Shown: positions 26,966-36,212, counted from the stretch's first letter. The stretch is 64,000 nucleotides of DNA from an uncultured Thioclava sp. (GCF_913064665.1 NZ_CAJYBT010000016.1:1-64000); one strand, 5' to 3'. Numbers and translations: made by a program. The notes: a model not told the origin generated them from the letters alone.

Positions 26966-27376
26966 ATGGCTTCAAATTGCGGTGAAATTTGGGCGGACAT
27001 GTTTCCATGTCGGCATCTCGCCACCACTTTAGGGGCGTCTTTGTCTATTGAGCCACAATATATAGAGGGAATCGGGGCCCGATCCCAAGATTTCCGTTAT
27101 CTCAAATCAAATTGTCGGCAGTATCTGCAAAACTTCTTTCGCACCGCGCAGGCCCGCCAGTTCATCATCACCGGGCACACCGATGGCCGCGCCTCGGATG
27201 AATACAACATGCGCCTGTCCAAGCGACGCGCCGAAGCCGTGGCGAAAGTCGCGCAATCGGTTGGTGCGCCTGTGCTGGCAGTGAACTGGTATGGCGAGCG
27301 GATGCCGCGCGCGACCAACAAGACGGCAGCAGGCATGGCGGAAAACCGTCGCGTCGAAATCATCTGCGTGAAGTGA
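26966..27376 (+). CDS. OmpA-C-like domain protein, possibly 5'-decayed
   Basis: Residues about 65-136 form a good OmpA-type peptidoglycan-binding domain: ITGHTDGRASDEYNMRLSKRRAEAV, with the Asp and Arg that hold diaminopimelate, and ENRRVEI at the end. The first about 55 residues look unlike any exported protein, have no signal peptide, and are encoded by more AT-rich DNA than the rest. No alternative start gives a leader peptide. A full OmpA-family protein should be exported, so the gene may have lost its 5' end. The lipoprotein gene 10 bp downstream is a usual partner. Confidence 0.6.
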   Translation: MASNCGEIWADMFPCRHLATTLGASLSIEPQYIEGIGARSQDFRYLKSNCRQYLQNFFRTAQARQFIITGHTDGRASDEYNMRLSKRRAEAVAKVAQSVGAPVLAVNWYGERMPRATNKTAAGMAENRRVEIICVK

Positions 27377-27386
27377 GGGCAGGGAC

Positions 27387-27704
27387 ATGGGAGTGACGAG
27401 ACTTCTTTCGATCGGTGCGGCCGCAGTGTCGTTGGCAGCATGTGAGGGCGGCGAAGGGGCCCGCCAGATCGGACCCGGCAAATCCATCGACGGCGGTATC
27501 GACGCCAAGCATCTCAGCCAGCTCAAGGCCGGTGTCTGGATTGACCCCGACGGCTGCGATCACTGGATCATTGATGATGGTGTCGAGGGCTATCTGACTG
27601 CGCGTGTGGACGATTACGGCAAGCCGATCTGTTCGGGTGCCGGTCCACGCAATACTGCGGTTGGCCCGTTCAAATCAGGCTCGCCGATTGGCGACTCTCT
27701 CTAG
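27387..27704 (+). CDS. Small lipoprotein, unknown
   Basis: A 105-residue protein with a lipobox LAAC (lipidated C19) after a short hydrophobic leader (MGVTRLLSIGAAAVSLAAC). The mature part has GVWIDPDGCDHWIIDDGVEGYL, a sequence I associate with small lipoproteins next to OmpA-domain genes in this bacterial family. It follows the OmpA-like gene by 10 bp. TTTGCC/GGCAAA (27716-27736) forms a hairpin just after its stop, without a T run. Confidence 0.75.
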   Translation: MGVTRLLSIGAAAVSLAACEGGEGARQIGPGKSIDGGIDAKHLSQLKAGVWIDPDGCDHWIIDDGVEGYLTARVDDYGKPICSGAGPRNTAVGPFKSGSPIGDSL

Positions 27705-27884
27705 GCGAGATAGATTTTGCCCAAAATTTAGGCAAACGGCTTGTGCGGAACTTTGCGCGGTTTTTTTCGTTACCGTTTTATGAAATCTCGCCCGCCGCGG
27801 GGGCCTTCGCAAAACCAGTGCTTGCGTGAAGCCCCATCGACAGGCACCATATATCTACAACATCAGCTTAGGGAGACTCTCTTT

Positions 27885-28892
27885 TTGGGCTTTAGCGCAA
27901 TCACACCCCCGCCTCGCTCTCAGGACGTTCATGAAACGCTTCTTGAGTTCCCCGACAACCGGCTTTTGATTGATTTGTGCGGCGAATTCGACCGCAACCT
28001 CGCCCAAATAGAGCATAAACTGCAGGTGCATATCCTGCGACGCGGCAACCAACTGGCCGTCGTTGGCAGCGCCGAAGCACAGCTTCAGGCCGCCGCCGTT
28101 TTGCACCATCTCTACCAGCGCCTTGAGCAAGGCAAGCCAATCGACGCCGAAGAGGTCGACGCCGCCCTGCGCATGGTCGATCTGGGGGGCGCGGGCACCT
28201 CGATGGACGAACAGCTTGAGATGTTCGCCGCCGGGAAATACGAGATTCGCACCCGCAAGAAACAGGTCGAGCCGCGCACCGAGGCGCAGAAGGCCTATGT
28301 CAAACATCTGTTCGAACACGAGCTGGCCTTTGGCATCGGACCTGCGGGCACCGGCAAAACCTATCTCGCGGTGGCCGTGGGCGTGACCATGTTGATTGGT
28401 GGTCATGTCGACAAGATCATCCTGTCGCGTCCCGCTGTCGAGGCGGGCGAGCGTCTGGGCTTTCTGCCCGGTGATATGAAGGACAAGGTCGATCCCTACA
28501 TGCAGCCGCTTTATGACGCGCTGAATGACTTTCTGCCCGCCAAACAGCTTGCCAAGCTGACCGAGGAAAAGCGCATCGAGATCGCGCCGCTTGCCTTCAT
28601 GCGCGGGCGCACCTTGTCCAACGCGTTTGTGGTGCTGGATGAGGCGCAGAACGCGACCACGATGCAGATGAAGATGTTCCTTACCCGTCTGGGGCAGGGC
28701 TCTCGCATGGTGATCACGGGGGATCGGTCACAGGTCGACCTGCCGCGCGGCATGCCGTCGGGTTTGGCGGATGCGGAACGTATTCTGGACGGTGTCGAGG
28801 GCGTCTCGTTCAACTACTTCACCTCGAAAGACGTTGTGCGCCACCCGATGGTTGCCAAGATCATCGAGGCCTACGAAAGCGCCGAGCTGTAA
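27885..28892 (+). CDS. phoH: PhoH-like ATPase (YbeZ)
   Basis: A 335-residue P-loop ATPase/helicase-like protein linked to rRNA and RNA metabolism with YbeY. An N-terminal KH-like region (ETLLEFPDNRLLIDLCGEFDRNL) precedes Walker A GPAGTGKTY and Walker B VVLDEAQN. The frame is open from 27741, but those residues are not family-like. TTG 27885 is preferred: it follows AGGGAG at nine bases and gives the usual family length. The expected partner ybeY is not downstream; the next gene is on the other strand. Confidence 0.88.
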   Translation: MGFSAITPPPRSQDVHETLLEFPDNRLLIDLCGEFDRNLAQIEHKLQVHILRRGNQLAVVGSAEAQLQAAAVLHHLYQRLEQGKPIDAEEVDAALRMVDLGGAGTSMDEQLEMFAAGKYEIRTRKKQVEPRTEAQKAYVKHLFEHELAFGIGPAGTGKTYLAVAVGVTMLIGGHVDKIILSRPAVEAGERLGFLPGDMKDKVDPYMQPLYDALNDFLPAKQLAKLTEEKRIEIAPLAFMRGRTLSNAFVVLDEAQNATTMQMKMFLTRLGQGSRMVITGDRSQVDLPRGMPSGLADAERILDGVEGVSFNYFTSKDVVRHPMVAKIIEAYESAEL

Positions 28893-28913
28893 GCCTCAGC
28901 CCAGCAAATCACC

Positions 28914-29618
28914 TTACGCGTCCGCCTTTGGGTGGGCGCGTTTGTGTATCGCCGCCGTATAGTCGCGCAGCATCGGTACGCGGCGGGGGCGGAAACTGTC
29001 ACTGAGCACCTCGATGGCACGCATTCTGGCGATCACGAACATCCGGTAATCCGCGCGCAGGCTGCACCAGGCCAGCAGCATCTGCTCGCGATCCAGATAG
29101 ACCAACCCGAGCGGCCAGATCACCCGATCACTTTCAACCCCGTCACGGTCGCAATAATGCAGCCGCATCATCCGCTCGTCCCAAGCGGCTTGACGGATCA
29201 GCGACAGATCGACCGGCGGGGCGGGGCGCTTGTGCATCCGATACGAGGCCAGCACCGCATGGGCAGCTTGATGGGCGCGGCTTTCCGGCAGGGTCGCGGT
29301 GATCTTGGCCAGCGCCATTTCGCCCGCCCGCGCCAGATCTGTGTCGCCCAGATGGCGCAGCTCGGCCAGCCCCAGAACCAGCGCCTCCAGCTCCAGCCGC
29401 GACAGGTTTTGCGGCGGCAGCGCGGGGTCTTCGGTCAGCGTGTAGCCATAGCCTGCCGCCCCGTCGATCAGCGCGCCACCTGCACGCAACGCCTCGATGT
29501 CGCGGTAAAGCGTGCGCTCGGACACCTCTGTTTCTGCCGCCAGCTGTGCGGCGGTCACAGGCGCAGGCAGGCGGCGCAGCGCATCAAGCAGGCGAAACAA
29601 GCGATCAGCGCGGGGCAT
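28914..29618 (-). CDS. YafY-type HTH/WYL transcriptional regulator
   Basis: A 234-residue regulator: a winged HTH at the N terminus (residues 6-60, VTAAQLAAETEVSERTLYRD) and a WYL ligand-sensing domain (about 140-220, WDERMMRLHYCDRDG then GLVYLDREQMLLAW). It diverges from a glutathione-transferase-like gene, and a perfect inverted repeat lies just before its start, so control of that gene and of itself is likely. ATG 29618 begins the conserved HTH; the longer frame to 29948 overlaps the neighbour. Confidence 0.88.
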   Translation of the reverse strand: MPRADRLFRLLDALRRLPAPVTAAQLAAETEVSERTLYRDIEALRAGGALIDGAAGYGYTLTEDPALPPQNLSRLELEALVLGLAELRHLGDTDLARAGEMALAKITATLPESRAHQAAHAVLASYRMHKRPAPPVDLSLIRQAAWDERMMRLHYCDRDGVESDRVIWPLGLVYLDREQMLLAWCSLRADYRMFVIARMRAIEVLSDSFRPRRVPMLRDYTAAIHKRAHPKADA

Positions 29619-29623
29619 GGCGG

Positions 29624-29646
29624 CTCCTGTCGGTTTTTGACAGGAG
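29624..29646. promoter_or_regulatory. Operator-like inverted repeat between the YafY and GST genes
   Basis: CTCCTGTC (29624-29631) and GACAGGAG (29639-29646) are perfect inverted copies with a 7-bp spacer (GGTTTTT). The right arm overlaps a TTGACA hexamer (29637-29642) reading toward the GST gene, and the left arm covers the ribosome site of the regulator. This placement suits a repressor acting on both genes. Confidence 0.65.
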
Positions 29647-29690
29647 GAGCGTGGCATAGTCATCCTGCCAAGAAAAGTCAGGAGACTGTC

Positions 29691-30302
29691 ATGATTCTCT
29701 ATCATTCCCCGCGCACCCGTTCGAGTTCGACGATTGCGCTCTTGCACGAGCTGGGGCTTTTCGATGCGGTTGAGATTCGCGTCGTGACTGTGCGGCGTGG
29801 CGATGGCTCGGGGCACGCCGACCCGGCCAACGCCCATCCCGAAGGCAAGGTGCCCTATCTGGTCGATGGCGACGAACATATCCGCGAACGCGGCGCGATC
29901 TTTACCTATCTGTGCGAAAAGACACCCCAGGCCGGGTTCGCCCCGCAACCGGGCGCGCCGGGGCGGGGCGCTTTCCTAAGCTGGATGGCCTATTATCAGG
30001 GCGTGATGGAGCCGGTGATGGTCGCCACGATTCTGGGCCTCGCCACTGACGGGTTCGCCAGTACCTTCCGCGGCCGCGATGAGATCACCGCCGAACTGCG
30101 CCGGGCGCTTGATCGCGGCGATTATTTGCTGGGCGATCGCTACTCGGCGGCCGATCTGCTGGTGGCCTCGCCCTATCTCTGGTTGCCAGATTTCGTGCCC
30201 GATGATGGAGTCATCAAAGCTTGGCTTGAACGCTGCGCCGCACGCGAGAGCCCTGCGCAGACAGCTGCATATGACAGCACGTTGATAGCTGACATGACAT
30301 GA
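29691..30302 (+). CDS. Glutathione S-transferase family protein
   Basis: A 203-residue GST-fold protein. The N-terminal thioredoxin-like domain begins MILYHSPRTRSSSTIALLHE, has EGKVPYLVDG, and the C-terminal helical domain includes GDRYSAADLLVASPYLW. The pairing with a divergent YafY-type regulator is common in proteobacteria and suggests induction by an unknown small molecule. Substrate unknown. ATG 29691 follows CAGGAG and opens the conserved fold. Confidence 0.88.
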   Translation: MILYHSPRTRSSSTIALLHELGLFDAVEIRVVTVRRGDGSGHADPANAHPEGKVPYLVDGDEHIRERGAIFTYLCEKTPQAGFAPQPGAPGRGAFLSWMAYYQGVMEPVMVATILGLATDGFASTFRGRDEITAELRRALDRGDYLLGDRYSAADLLVASPYLWLPDFVPDDGVIKAWLERCAARESPAQTAAYDSTLIADMT

Positions 30303-30389
30303 CGTGACGTTGCGCCGCCTTGCAGGGGCTGAACCAGAGCGGCTATGCTGGACCCACACACCGGACGTGTCCGGGACTGGGGAGAGTTG

Positions 30390-31013
30390 ATGGCGCAGGC
30401 AACAGAAATTCATCGCGGGCGCAAGTTCGATCAGGTGCTGAACGGCGCGCGCGAAGTGTTTTTGCGTGACGGGTTCGAAGGGGCCTCGGTCGATGACATC
30501 GCAAAGGAAGCGGGCGTGTCCAAAGCCACGCTTTACAGCTACTTCCCCGACAAGCGGCTGATGTTTCTCGAAGTTACCAAGACCGAATGCCAGCGACAGG
30601 CCGATCAGGCGCTGGCGCAGATCAATTTTGACCAACCCCCCGAGGTGGTGCTGTCGATTGCGGGGCGCCAGATCATCGACTTTATGGCCTCGGAGCTGGG
30701 CCAAGGCATTTACCGGCTTTGCGTCGCCGAGGGAGAGCGCTTTCCCGAATTGGGCCGCGCCTTTTACGCGTCGGGCCCCGAATTGGTGCATCGCACCTTG
30801 CTGGACTATCTGAAACAGGCGGTCGCGCGGGGCGAGTTGGCAATCGACGACCTTGATCTGGCCGCACATCTGTTTGCCGAGATGTGCAAGGCAGACCTGC
30901 ATGCCAAGTTGGTCTTTGGCGTTGGGTGCTGCCCTGCGGCAAGCGACAAGGACCGGGTCATCCGGGGCGCGGTGGCGATGTTCATGGCGCGCTATGGCAC
31001 GAAGTCGGACTGA
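30390..31013 (+). CDS. TetR/AcrR-family transcriptional regulator
   Basis: A 207-residue repressor-type protein. The DNA-binding HTH is near residues 30-55 (ASVDDIAKEAGVSKATLYSYF), and the C-terminal part is helical as in AefR-like regulators. ATG 30390 follows GGGAGAG; the frame is open from 30345. Its targets are not evident: it follows the GST gene by 87 bp and is convergent with the NYN nuclease gene. The ligand is unknown. Confidence 0.92.
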   Translation: MAQATEIHRGRKFDQVLNGAREVFLRDGFEGASVDDIAKEAGVSKATLYSYFPDKRLMFLEVTKTECQRQADQALAQINFDQPPEVVLSIAGRQIIDFMASELGQGIYRLCVAEGERFPELGRAFYASGPELVHRTLLDYLKQAVARGELAIDDLDLAAHLFAEMCKADLHAKLVFGVGCCPAASDKDRVIRGAVAMFMARYGTKSD

Positions 31014-31019
31014 TCCCGC

Positions 31020-31814
31020 TTAGGCGAGATCGCGCACCATCCATTGATTTCCCTCACCGCGCTGCAACTGGAAACGCCCTGATTTCAGCAGCAAATCCGA
31101 CAGTTTGGCGCTGCCATAGGTGCGGGTGTCAAAATCGGGGTTGGCTTGGGTGATGAACTGGCCAAGCTGGCCCAGCGAATACCATTCCTCTTCCAGCCCA
31201 ATCGCCTTCATCGCATTCACGATCACCGGAATCGCGGCGGTCGGGGGCTGCTTGCCGCCACTGGTCGCTTTTGGGGAGGCGTCTTTTTCGGTGTCGCGCC
31301 CGGTGCCTTTGCCTGTGGGTTTGGCGGGGGCGCTGGTCTCGGCCGTTCCAAGGTTCTCGACATAGATGAACCGTTTGCAGGCCTTGCGAAAGGCTTCGGG
31401 GGTTTTCTGCTCACCGATGCCATAGACATCAAGCCCCTGTTCGCGGATGCGCGCTGCAAGCCGGGTGAAATCGCTATCCGACGAGACCAGCACGAACCCG
31501 TCGAACAGGTCGGAATGCAGGAAATCCATCGCCGCAATCACAAGCCCGATGTCAGAGGCATTCTTGCCCTTGGTATTGGAGAACTGCTGATCGGCGACCA
31601 GACCCAATTCGGCCACGCGCTTGGCCCAACCCGCCAACCGCTGCGCCGACCAATCGCCATAGATCCGGCGCACCGAGGCCTCGCCCAGCGATGCGATCTC
31701 TTCAAAGATCGCCTCGGCATAAGAGGCGGGCACATTATCGGCGTCGATCAACACACACAGACGGGGCGCGCGATGGGCGGGAGTGGCGTGGGGGAATTCG
31801 GACAGAATGGGCAT
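31020..31814 (-). CDS. NYN-domain (LabA/DUF88) ribonuclease-like protein with OST-HTH
   Basis: A 264-residue protein. Residues 18-150 form an NYN/PIN-like nuclease domain with acidic residues D24 and D26 (VLIDADN), D88 (ASDIGLVIAAMD) and D113/D115 (VSSDSDF). A low-complexity linker (K/T/P/G-rich, 160-190) leads to a C-terminal OST-HTH/LOTUS-like RNA-binding domain (195-264). Such proteins are thought to act in RNA turnover; targets are unknown. GAGGAG lies seven bases before ATG 31814. Confidence 0.87.
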   Translation of the reverse strand: MPILSEFPHATPAHRAPRLCVLIDADNVPASYAEAIFEEIASLGEASVRRIYGDWSAQRLAGWAKRVAELGLVADQQFSNTKGKNASDIGLVIAAMDFLHSDLFDGFVLVSSDSDFTRLAARIREQGLDVYGIGEQKTPEAFRKACKRFIYVENLGTAETSAPAKPTGKGTGRDTEKDASPKATSGGKQPPTAAIPVIVNAMKAIGLEEEWYSLGQLGQFITQANPDFDTRTYGSAKLSDLLLKSGRFQLQRGEGNQWMVRDLA

Positions 31815-31900
31815 TGTTTCTCCTCGTGGGTATGCGGTGCGAGGTAGCGCGCGCCAGCACTCTGACAACCGTTGCTTGGGCCTGCGCAATGGTCAAATGG

Positions 31901-31930
31901 AAAACGCCCCCTCGGGATGGAGGGGGCGTT
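31901..31930 (-). terminator. Terminator after petC
   Basis: AACGCCCCCT (31903-31912) pairs with AGGGGGCGTT (31921-31930) around an 8-base loop. On the minus strand the stem is followed by TTTTCC, and it lies about 20 bp after the petC stop, closing the petABC operon. Confidence 0.85.
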
Positions 31931-31951
31931 CTGGCTTTGGTTTAGCTGCGA

Positions 31952-32758
31952 TCAAAGATCGACATGTTTGCCCTTATGCGGCGCCCACAGCTTTTTGTTG
32001 GTCAGATAAAGCAGCGAGCTCAGCACGAGAAGCAACAGCACCGCCACAAAGCCCCAGCGCTTGCGCGCCATCAGCTTGGGTTCTGCCGACCACATCAGGA
32101 AGGCAGAGGCGTCTTCGGCCATCTGATGCACCGTTGCGGGGGTGCCGTCTTCGTATTCGATCAACTCATCGGACAGCGGCGGAGGCATCGCGATCCAGCC
32201 ACCTGCGAAGGTGTGGTTGCCATAGAAATACGACCCGGCCTCTTCCTTTTCTTCGCCGTTATAGCCCGTCAGCACGGAATAGATGTATTCCGGCCCGCCC
32301 ATGCCTTTGAGGAATTGGTTGATGCCCAGACCGTAGGGGCCGTGAAAGCCCGCGCGGGCCTTGGCCATCATCGACAGATCCGGGCCCATGCCCTCGCCCG
32401 TCACGGTCGGGAAATGGTCGGTTTCCTTGGCGGGGCGCTCCTCGCCGGTTTCTTTGTCGATTACAGTATGCTCGGCGGCATAGGCGCGCACCCAAGCGGG
32501 GTTCATGCCCAAGCCATCGGCATCCGCCAACGTGCGGTAGGCGACGTATTTCAGCCCGTGACAGGCCGAGCAGACCTCACGGTAAACCTGAAACCCGCGG
32601 CGTAGCTGCTGCTGGTCATAGGTCCCAAACGGGCCCTCAAACGAGAAGGCTACGTTTTCGACATGGCTGCCACCCTCGGCAGCCAGCGCCGGAGCGGCGA
32701 CAAGACCCGCCGCGCCGATCGATAGGGCTGAGATTGCAGAGATCAGAAAGTTTTTCAT
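31952..32758 (-). CDS. petC: Cytochrome c1 of the bc1 complex
   Basis: Heme subunit of ubiquinol:cytochrome c oxidoreductase. A signal peptide (residues 1-27, ending ALAA) leads to a periplasmic domain with the heme-attachment motif C63-SA-C66-H67. A methionine in [11 protein letters not shown] is the likely axial ligand. A single C-terminal transmembrane anchor covers about 242-258 ([18 protein letters not shown]). Length is 268 residues using ATG 32758; the frame opens at 32782. Last gene of petABC. Confidence 0.97.
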   Translation of the reverse strand: MKNFLISAISALSIGAAGLVAAPALAAEGGSHVENVAFSFEGPFGTYDQQQLRRGFQVYREVCSACHGLKYVAYRTLADADGLGMNPAWVRAYAAEHTVIDKETGEERPAKETDHFPTVTGEGMGPDLSMMAKARAGFHGPYGLGINQFLKGMGGPEYIYSVLTGYNGEEKEEAGSYFYGNHTFAGGWIAMPPPLSDELIEYEDGTPATVHQMAEDASAFLMWSAEPKLMARKRWGFVAVLLLLVLSSLLYLTNKKLWAPHKGKHVDL

Positions 32759-32778
32759 GTTGCGTCCCTCTTCCTGAC

Positions 32779-34101
32779 TCACTCAGCCGGAGTTTGTTTG
32801 ATGCCGTAGTGATGATTGAAATCGTCTTCAATCGTCGCGGGCATTGCGGTCGGCTTTTCGATCAGGCCCAACAGCGGCAGGATGATCAGGAAATACACGA
32901 ACCAATAGGTCGCCCCGATCAGCGAGATATAGGGGTAGATCCCGTCGGTCGGCATCGCGCCCACCCACATCAGCACGACGAAGTCGATTGCCAGCAGCCA
33001 GAACCACCATTTGAACATCGGACGATAGCTGCCCGAGCGCATCTTTGAGGTGTCCAGCCACGGTGCCAGCGCCATCACGATGATCGCGCCAAACATCGCC
33101 AGCACCCCAAAGAACTTGGCGTCCACGATCCCGAAGGTGATCCAATGCACGAACATCACCGCCCACACATCCGAGGTGAACGCGCGCAAGATCGCGTAGA
33201 ACGGCAGGAAATACCATTCCGGCACGATATGGACCGGCGTGACCAACGGGTTGGCCTCGGTGTAGTTGTCAGGGTGGCCAAGGAAGTTCGGCATAAAGCC
33301 CACGACCGCCGCAAAGATCATCAAGATCACCGCCAAGGCGAAAAGGTCTTTGATGACGAAATAGGGCCAGAAGGGCAGGGTGTCTTTCTCGGCCTCGGCC
33401 TTCGAGGTTTTGCGCACATCCACGCCGGTCGGGTTGTTGTTGCCCGTGGTGTGGAAGGCCCAGATATGCACGATCACCAGCGCCGCGATCACGAAGGGCA
33501 GCAGGTAGTGCAACGAGAAGAAACGGTTGAGCGTCGCGTTATCAACCGCCGGTCCGCCCAGCAGCCAAGCCTGAATGCTTGGCCCGATACCGGGAATGGC
33601 GCCAAACAGGCCGGTGATCACGGTCGCGCCCCAGAACGACATCTGCCCCCAAGGCAGCACATAGCCCATGAACGCGGTGCCCATCATGCACAGGTAGATG
33701 ATCATGCCGACGATCCATGTGATCTCACGCGGGGCTTTGTAGGACCCGTAATAGAGACCACGGAAGATGTGGATATAAACGGCAAAGAAGAACAGCGAGG
33801 CGCCGTTGGCGTGAATGTAGCGCAGCATGTAGCCGCCATTCACGTCGCGCATAATATGCTCGACGCTGGCGAAGGCCAGATCGACATGGGGCGTGTAATG
33901 CATCGCCAGAACGATGCCGGTGATGATCTGCAGCACAAGGCAGAATGCCAGGACGATGCCCCAGATCCACCACCAGTTCAGGTTTTTCGGCGTGGGGATC
34001 ATGATCGTGTCATAAATCAACCCGACAATGGGAAGGCGCGAATGCACCCATTTTTCGATGCCCGTCTTGGGCTCGTAATGGTCGTGGGGAATGCCCGACA
34101 T
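32779..34101 (-). CDS. petB: Cytochrome b of the bc1 complex
   Basis: 440-residue eight-helix membrane subunit that holds hemes bL and bH and both quinone sites. The Qo-site motif PEWY appears in [15 protein letters not shown], and heme-binding histidines lie in the helices around [22 protein letters not shown] and [15 protein letters not shown]. The sequence starts [18 protein letters not shown], as in Rhodobacter cytochrome b. It lies 11 bp after petA and 20 bp before petC. Confidence 0.98.
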   Translation of the reverse strand: MSGIPHDHYEPKTGIEKWVHSRLPIVGLIYDTIMIPTPKNLNWWWIWGIVLAFCLVLQIITGIVLAMHYTPHVDLAFASVEHIMRDVNGGYMLRYIHANGASLFFFAVYIHIFRGLYYGSYKAPREITWIVGMIIYLCMMGTAFMGYVLPWGQMSFWGATVITGLFGAIPGIGPSIQAWLLGGPAVDNATLNRFFSLHYLLPFVIAALVIVHIWAFHTTGNNNPTGVDVRKTSKAEAEKDTLPFWPYFVIKDLFALAVILMIFAAVVGFMPNFLGHPDNYTEANPLVTPVHIVPEWYFLPFYAILRAFTSDVWAVMFVHWITFGIVDAKFFGVLAMFGAIIVMALAPWLDTSKMRSGSYRPMFKWWFWLLAIDFVVLMWVGAMPTDGIYPYISLIGATYWFVYFLIILPLLGLIEKPTAMPATIEDDFNHHYGIKQTPAE

Positions 34102-34112
34102 TTTAGGTCTCC

Positions 34113-34673
34113 TCAGCCCAACAGGATCGTGGTGTCATCGGTGAACTGAGCCACCGGGATATCAAGGTTGCGCGGTGCGGGGCCTTTGCGGATGCGCCCG
34201 GCCGAGTCGTAATGCGACCCGTGACAGGGGCAGAACCAGCCGCCGAAATCGCCCGACATGTTACCGATCGGAACGCAGCCGAGATGGGTGCAAACGCCGA
34301 TCATCACCAACCATTCGCCCGCCTCGTCCAGCGTGCGGTTTTCATCGGTCGCCTCTGCGCCCGGCTTGTTGGCGTTCTCAGCCGAAATGTCGACCAGCTC
34401 GTCCAGCGGCACGGCGCGCGCCATGTCGATCTCTTCCTGGCTGCGGCGGCGCACGAAGACCGGCTTGCCGCGCCATTTCACTGTCAGCTGCGTGCCCGTC
34501 TCGACACCCGAGACGTCGACATAGATCGACGACATCGCTTTGACGTCCGCCGAGGCGTTCATCTGATTGACCAGCGGCCAGACGGCGGCGCCAGTGACGA
34601 CTGCGCCAGTGCCGGCGGTCGCGTAATAGAGGAAATCCCTCCGGGTGCCTGCGTGATTTTCTGGGTTGGACAC
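34113..34673 (-). CDS. petA: Rieske iron-sulfur subunit of the bc1 complex
   Basis: 186-residue subunit. A Tat-like anchor ([19 protein letters not shown]) is followed by a periplasmic Rieske domain with C128-T-H130-LGC133 and C148-P-C150-H151, which bind the 2Fe-2S cluster. GTG 34673 is the start: AAGGAGAG lies just upstream and the sequence [14 protein letters not shown] is typical. The longer open frame to 34907 would run into the promoter region. First gene of petABC. Confidence 0.96.
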   Translation of the reverse strand: MSNPENHAGTRRDFLYYATAGTGAVVTGAAVWPLVNQMNASADVKAMSSIYVDVSGVETGTQLTVKWRGKPVFVRRRSQEEIDMARAVPLDELVDISAENANKPGAEATDENRTLDEAGEWLVMIGVCTHLGCVPIGNMSGDFGGWFCPCHGSHYDSAGRIRKGPAPRNLDIPVAQFTDDTTILLG

Positions 34674-34982
34674 GTTGTCTCTCCTTCCGGGGCCCGCGGT
34701 GTCGGACCGATAGTGACGTGCCGGGGCACACAGTGTTGTGTGCCCAAACATGCTTGCTCTCATATCAATCACGGAATCGTCAGTCCAGAACGCATTCACC
34801 CCGAGGGGGTGCGAATTGCGGCTAAGCAGCCTTTCACGCAGGGTTAATCCAGTCTGGACGGGAAAAAGTGATCGGCGTGCCCGCCCACGCACCCAAGCTT
34901 GGGCCACAGATCAAACCCTTAGCGTGTTCAGAGCGAATCAATAATCGTGAGCCTGCGTGAGTGCGCGTGATCTGTGGATAAC
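34674..34982 (-). other. petABC upstream region (309 bp)
   Basis: No gene is seen between petR and petA. The region should hold the petABC promoter. A perfect 12-bp palindrome CCCAAGCTTGGG lies at 34892-34903, about 220 bp before petA, and is a possible regulator site. No clear terminator for petR was found, so read-through from petPR into petABC is possible, as described for R. capsulatus. Confidence 0.5.
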
Positions 34983-35693
34983 TCAATCCGGTGCCAGCAT
35001 GTAGCCAAGTCCGCGCACTGTTTGCAGATAGCGTGGCTCGCGCGGGTCGCGTTCGATCTTGCGGCGCAGGCGGGTGATTTGGACATCCACCGCGCGGTCG
35101 CCGCCACCCTCGTCATGCGCGGTGCGGTCGCGGCCCAGCTCTTCGATCAGGGCGCTACGCGAGATTACCTCGCCCGCATGGGTGGCGAAGATCTTCATCA
35201 GTTGCACTTCGGTCGCGGTCAGGCGCACCGGGGCCTCGCCATCCCACAGCTCGCCCCGGTCGTGGTCGTATTTCAGCGCCCCGAGCGACAGGAATTTCGG
35301 CCCGGTTTCCGCCTCTTGGGGAACCCGGCGCAGGATCGCATTGATGCGCAACAGCAGTTCCTTGGGCTCAAACGGCTTGGCGAGATAGTCATCGGCCCCC
35401 GCCTCAAGGCCCTCGATGCGCTCGCGCGTGTCGCCCCGCGCTGTCAGCAGCAAGATCGGCGTCGAAATCGACTTGCGCAAATCGCGCGTCAGGCTCAGCC
35501 CATCTTCGCCCGGCATCATCACATCCATCACGATCAGGTTGAAATCGAGCCCCGCCAACAGCCGCCGCGCATGGGCCGCATCGCGCGCTGCCGTCACCAG
35601 AAATCCGTTGCGCTGCAAAAAGCTCTTCAGCAATAATCGGATGCGTTCATCATCGTCGATGATCAACAGATGCGGGTCGGCCTGATAGGGCAT
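34983..35693 (-). CDS. petR: OmpR-family response regulator PetR
   Basis: 236-residue regulator: receiver domain with phospho-acceptor D57 (LIVMDVMMPGEDG) and a C-terminal winged helix (TEVQLMKIFATHAGEVISR, then RLRRKIERDPREPRYLQTVRG). Located just upstream of petABC and coupled to a MarR-type gene, it matches petR of Rhodobacter capsulatus, which is needed for bc1-dependent growth there. ATG 35693 overlaps the petP stop as TGATG; GTG 35696 is an equally coupled alternative. No cognate kinase is nearby. Confidence 0.88.
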   Translation of the reverse strand: MPYQADPHLLIIDDDERIRLLLKSFLQRNGFLVTAARDAAHARRLLAGLDFNLIVMDVMMPGEDGLSLTRDLRKSISTPILLLTARGDTRERIEGLEAGADDYLAKPFEPKELLLRINAILRRVPQEAETGPKFLSLGALKYDHDRGELWDGEAPVRLTATEVQLMKIFATHAGEVISRSALIEELGRDRTAHDEGGGDRAVDVQITRLRRKIERDPREPRYLQTVRGLGYMLAPD

Positions 35694-36190
35694 CACTCTT
35701 CCTTCATCTGTTGGTAGAGGCGCTGCAGATCAGACCCCATCATCGCCTCAAGAACCTGTCGAAACCCCGCCACTGCCTGCGGCCCTGCCATGCGATAGGC
35801 GCTGCGCATCCGGCCGCGCTGTGCCTCAGAGAGGGCCCGTTCCAATGTGTGACCAGCCTCGGTTAAATATAACTGGCGCTCGCGCTTGTCGCGCCGCCCC
35901 ACCCGGCTTTCCACCAGACCATCCTCGATCAACGTGCGCAACACCCGGTTCAGCGACTGCTTGGTCACGCCCAGCACCGCCAGCAGAGTGGTCACTGTCA
36001 GCCCCGATTGTCGATTGATGAAATGCAGCGCGCGGTGATGGGCGCGGCCATAGCCATGCTCTTCGAGCAGACGATCAGGATCGGCGGTAAAGGCGCGATA
36101 GGCAAAAAACATCGCCTCGGTCCCGCGCCGCAACTGCTCGTCGGTGAGAAACAGGAGCGTCTCGCCCCCAGGGCTTCCACTATCGGCCAT
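35693..36190 (-). CDS. petP: MarR-family regulator PetP
   Basis: 165-residue winged-helix regulator (HTH around LTVTTLLAVLGVTKQSLNRVLRTL; wing VGRRDKRERQLYLT). Its position as the first gene of petP-petR upstream of petABC matches Rhodobacter capsulatus. The space to the divergent ilvE contains short dyads that could be its operator. The effector is unknown. Confidence 0.85.
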   Translation of the reverse strand: MADSGSPGGETLLFLTDEQLRRGTEAMFFAYRAFTADPDRLLEEHGYGRAHHRALHFINRQSGLTVTTLLAVLGVTKQSLNRVLRTLIEDGLVESRVGRRDKRERQLYLTEAGHTLERALSEAQRGRMRSAYRMAGPQAVAGFRQVLEAMMGSDLQRLYQQMKEE

Positions 36191-36212
36191 CTATCCCTCT
36201 ACTCTTTTTCGT

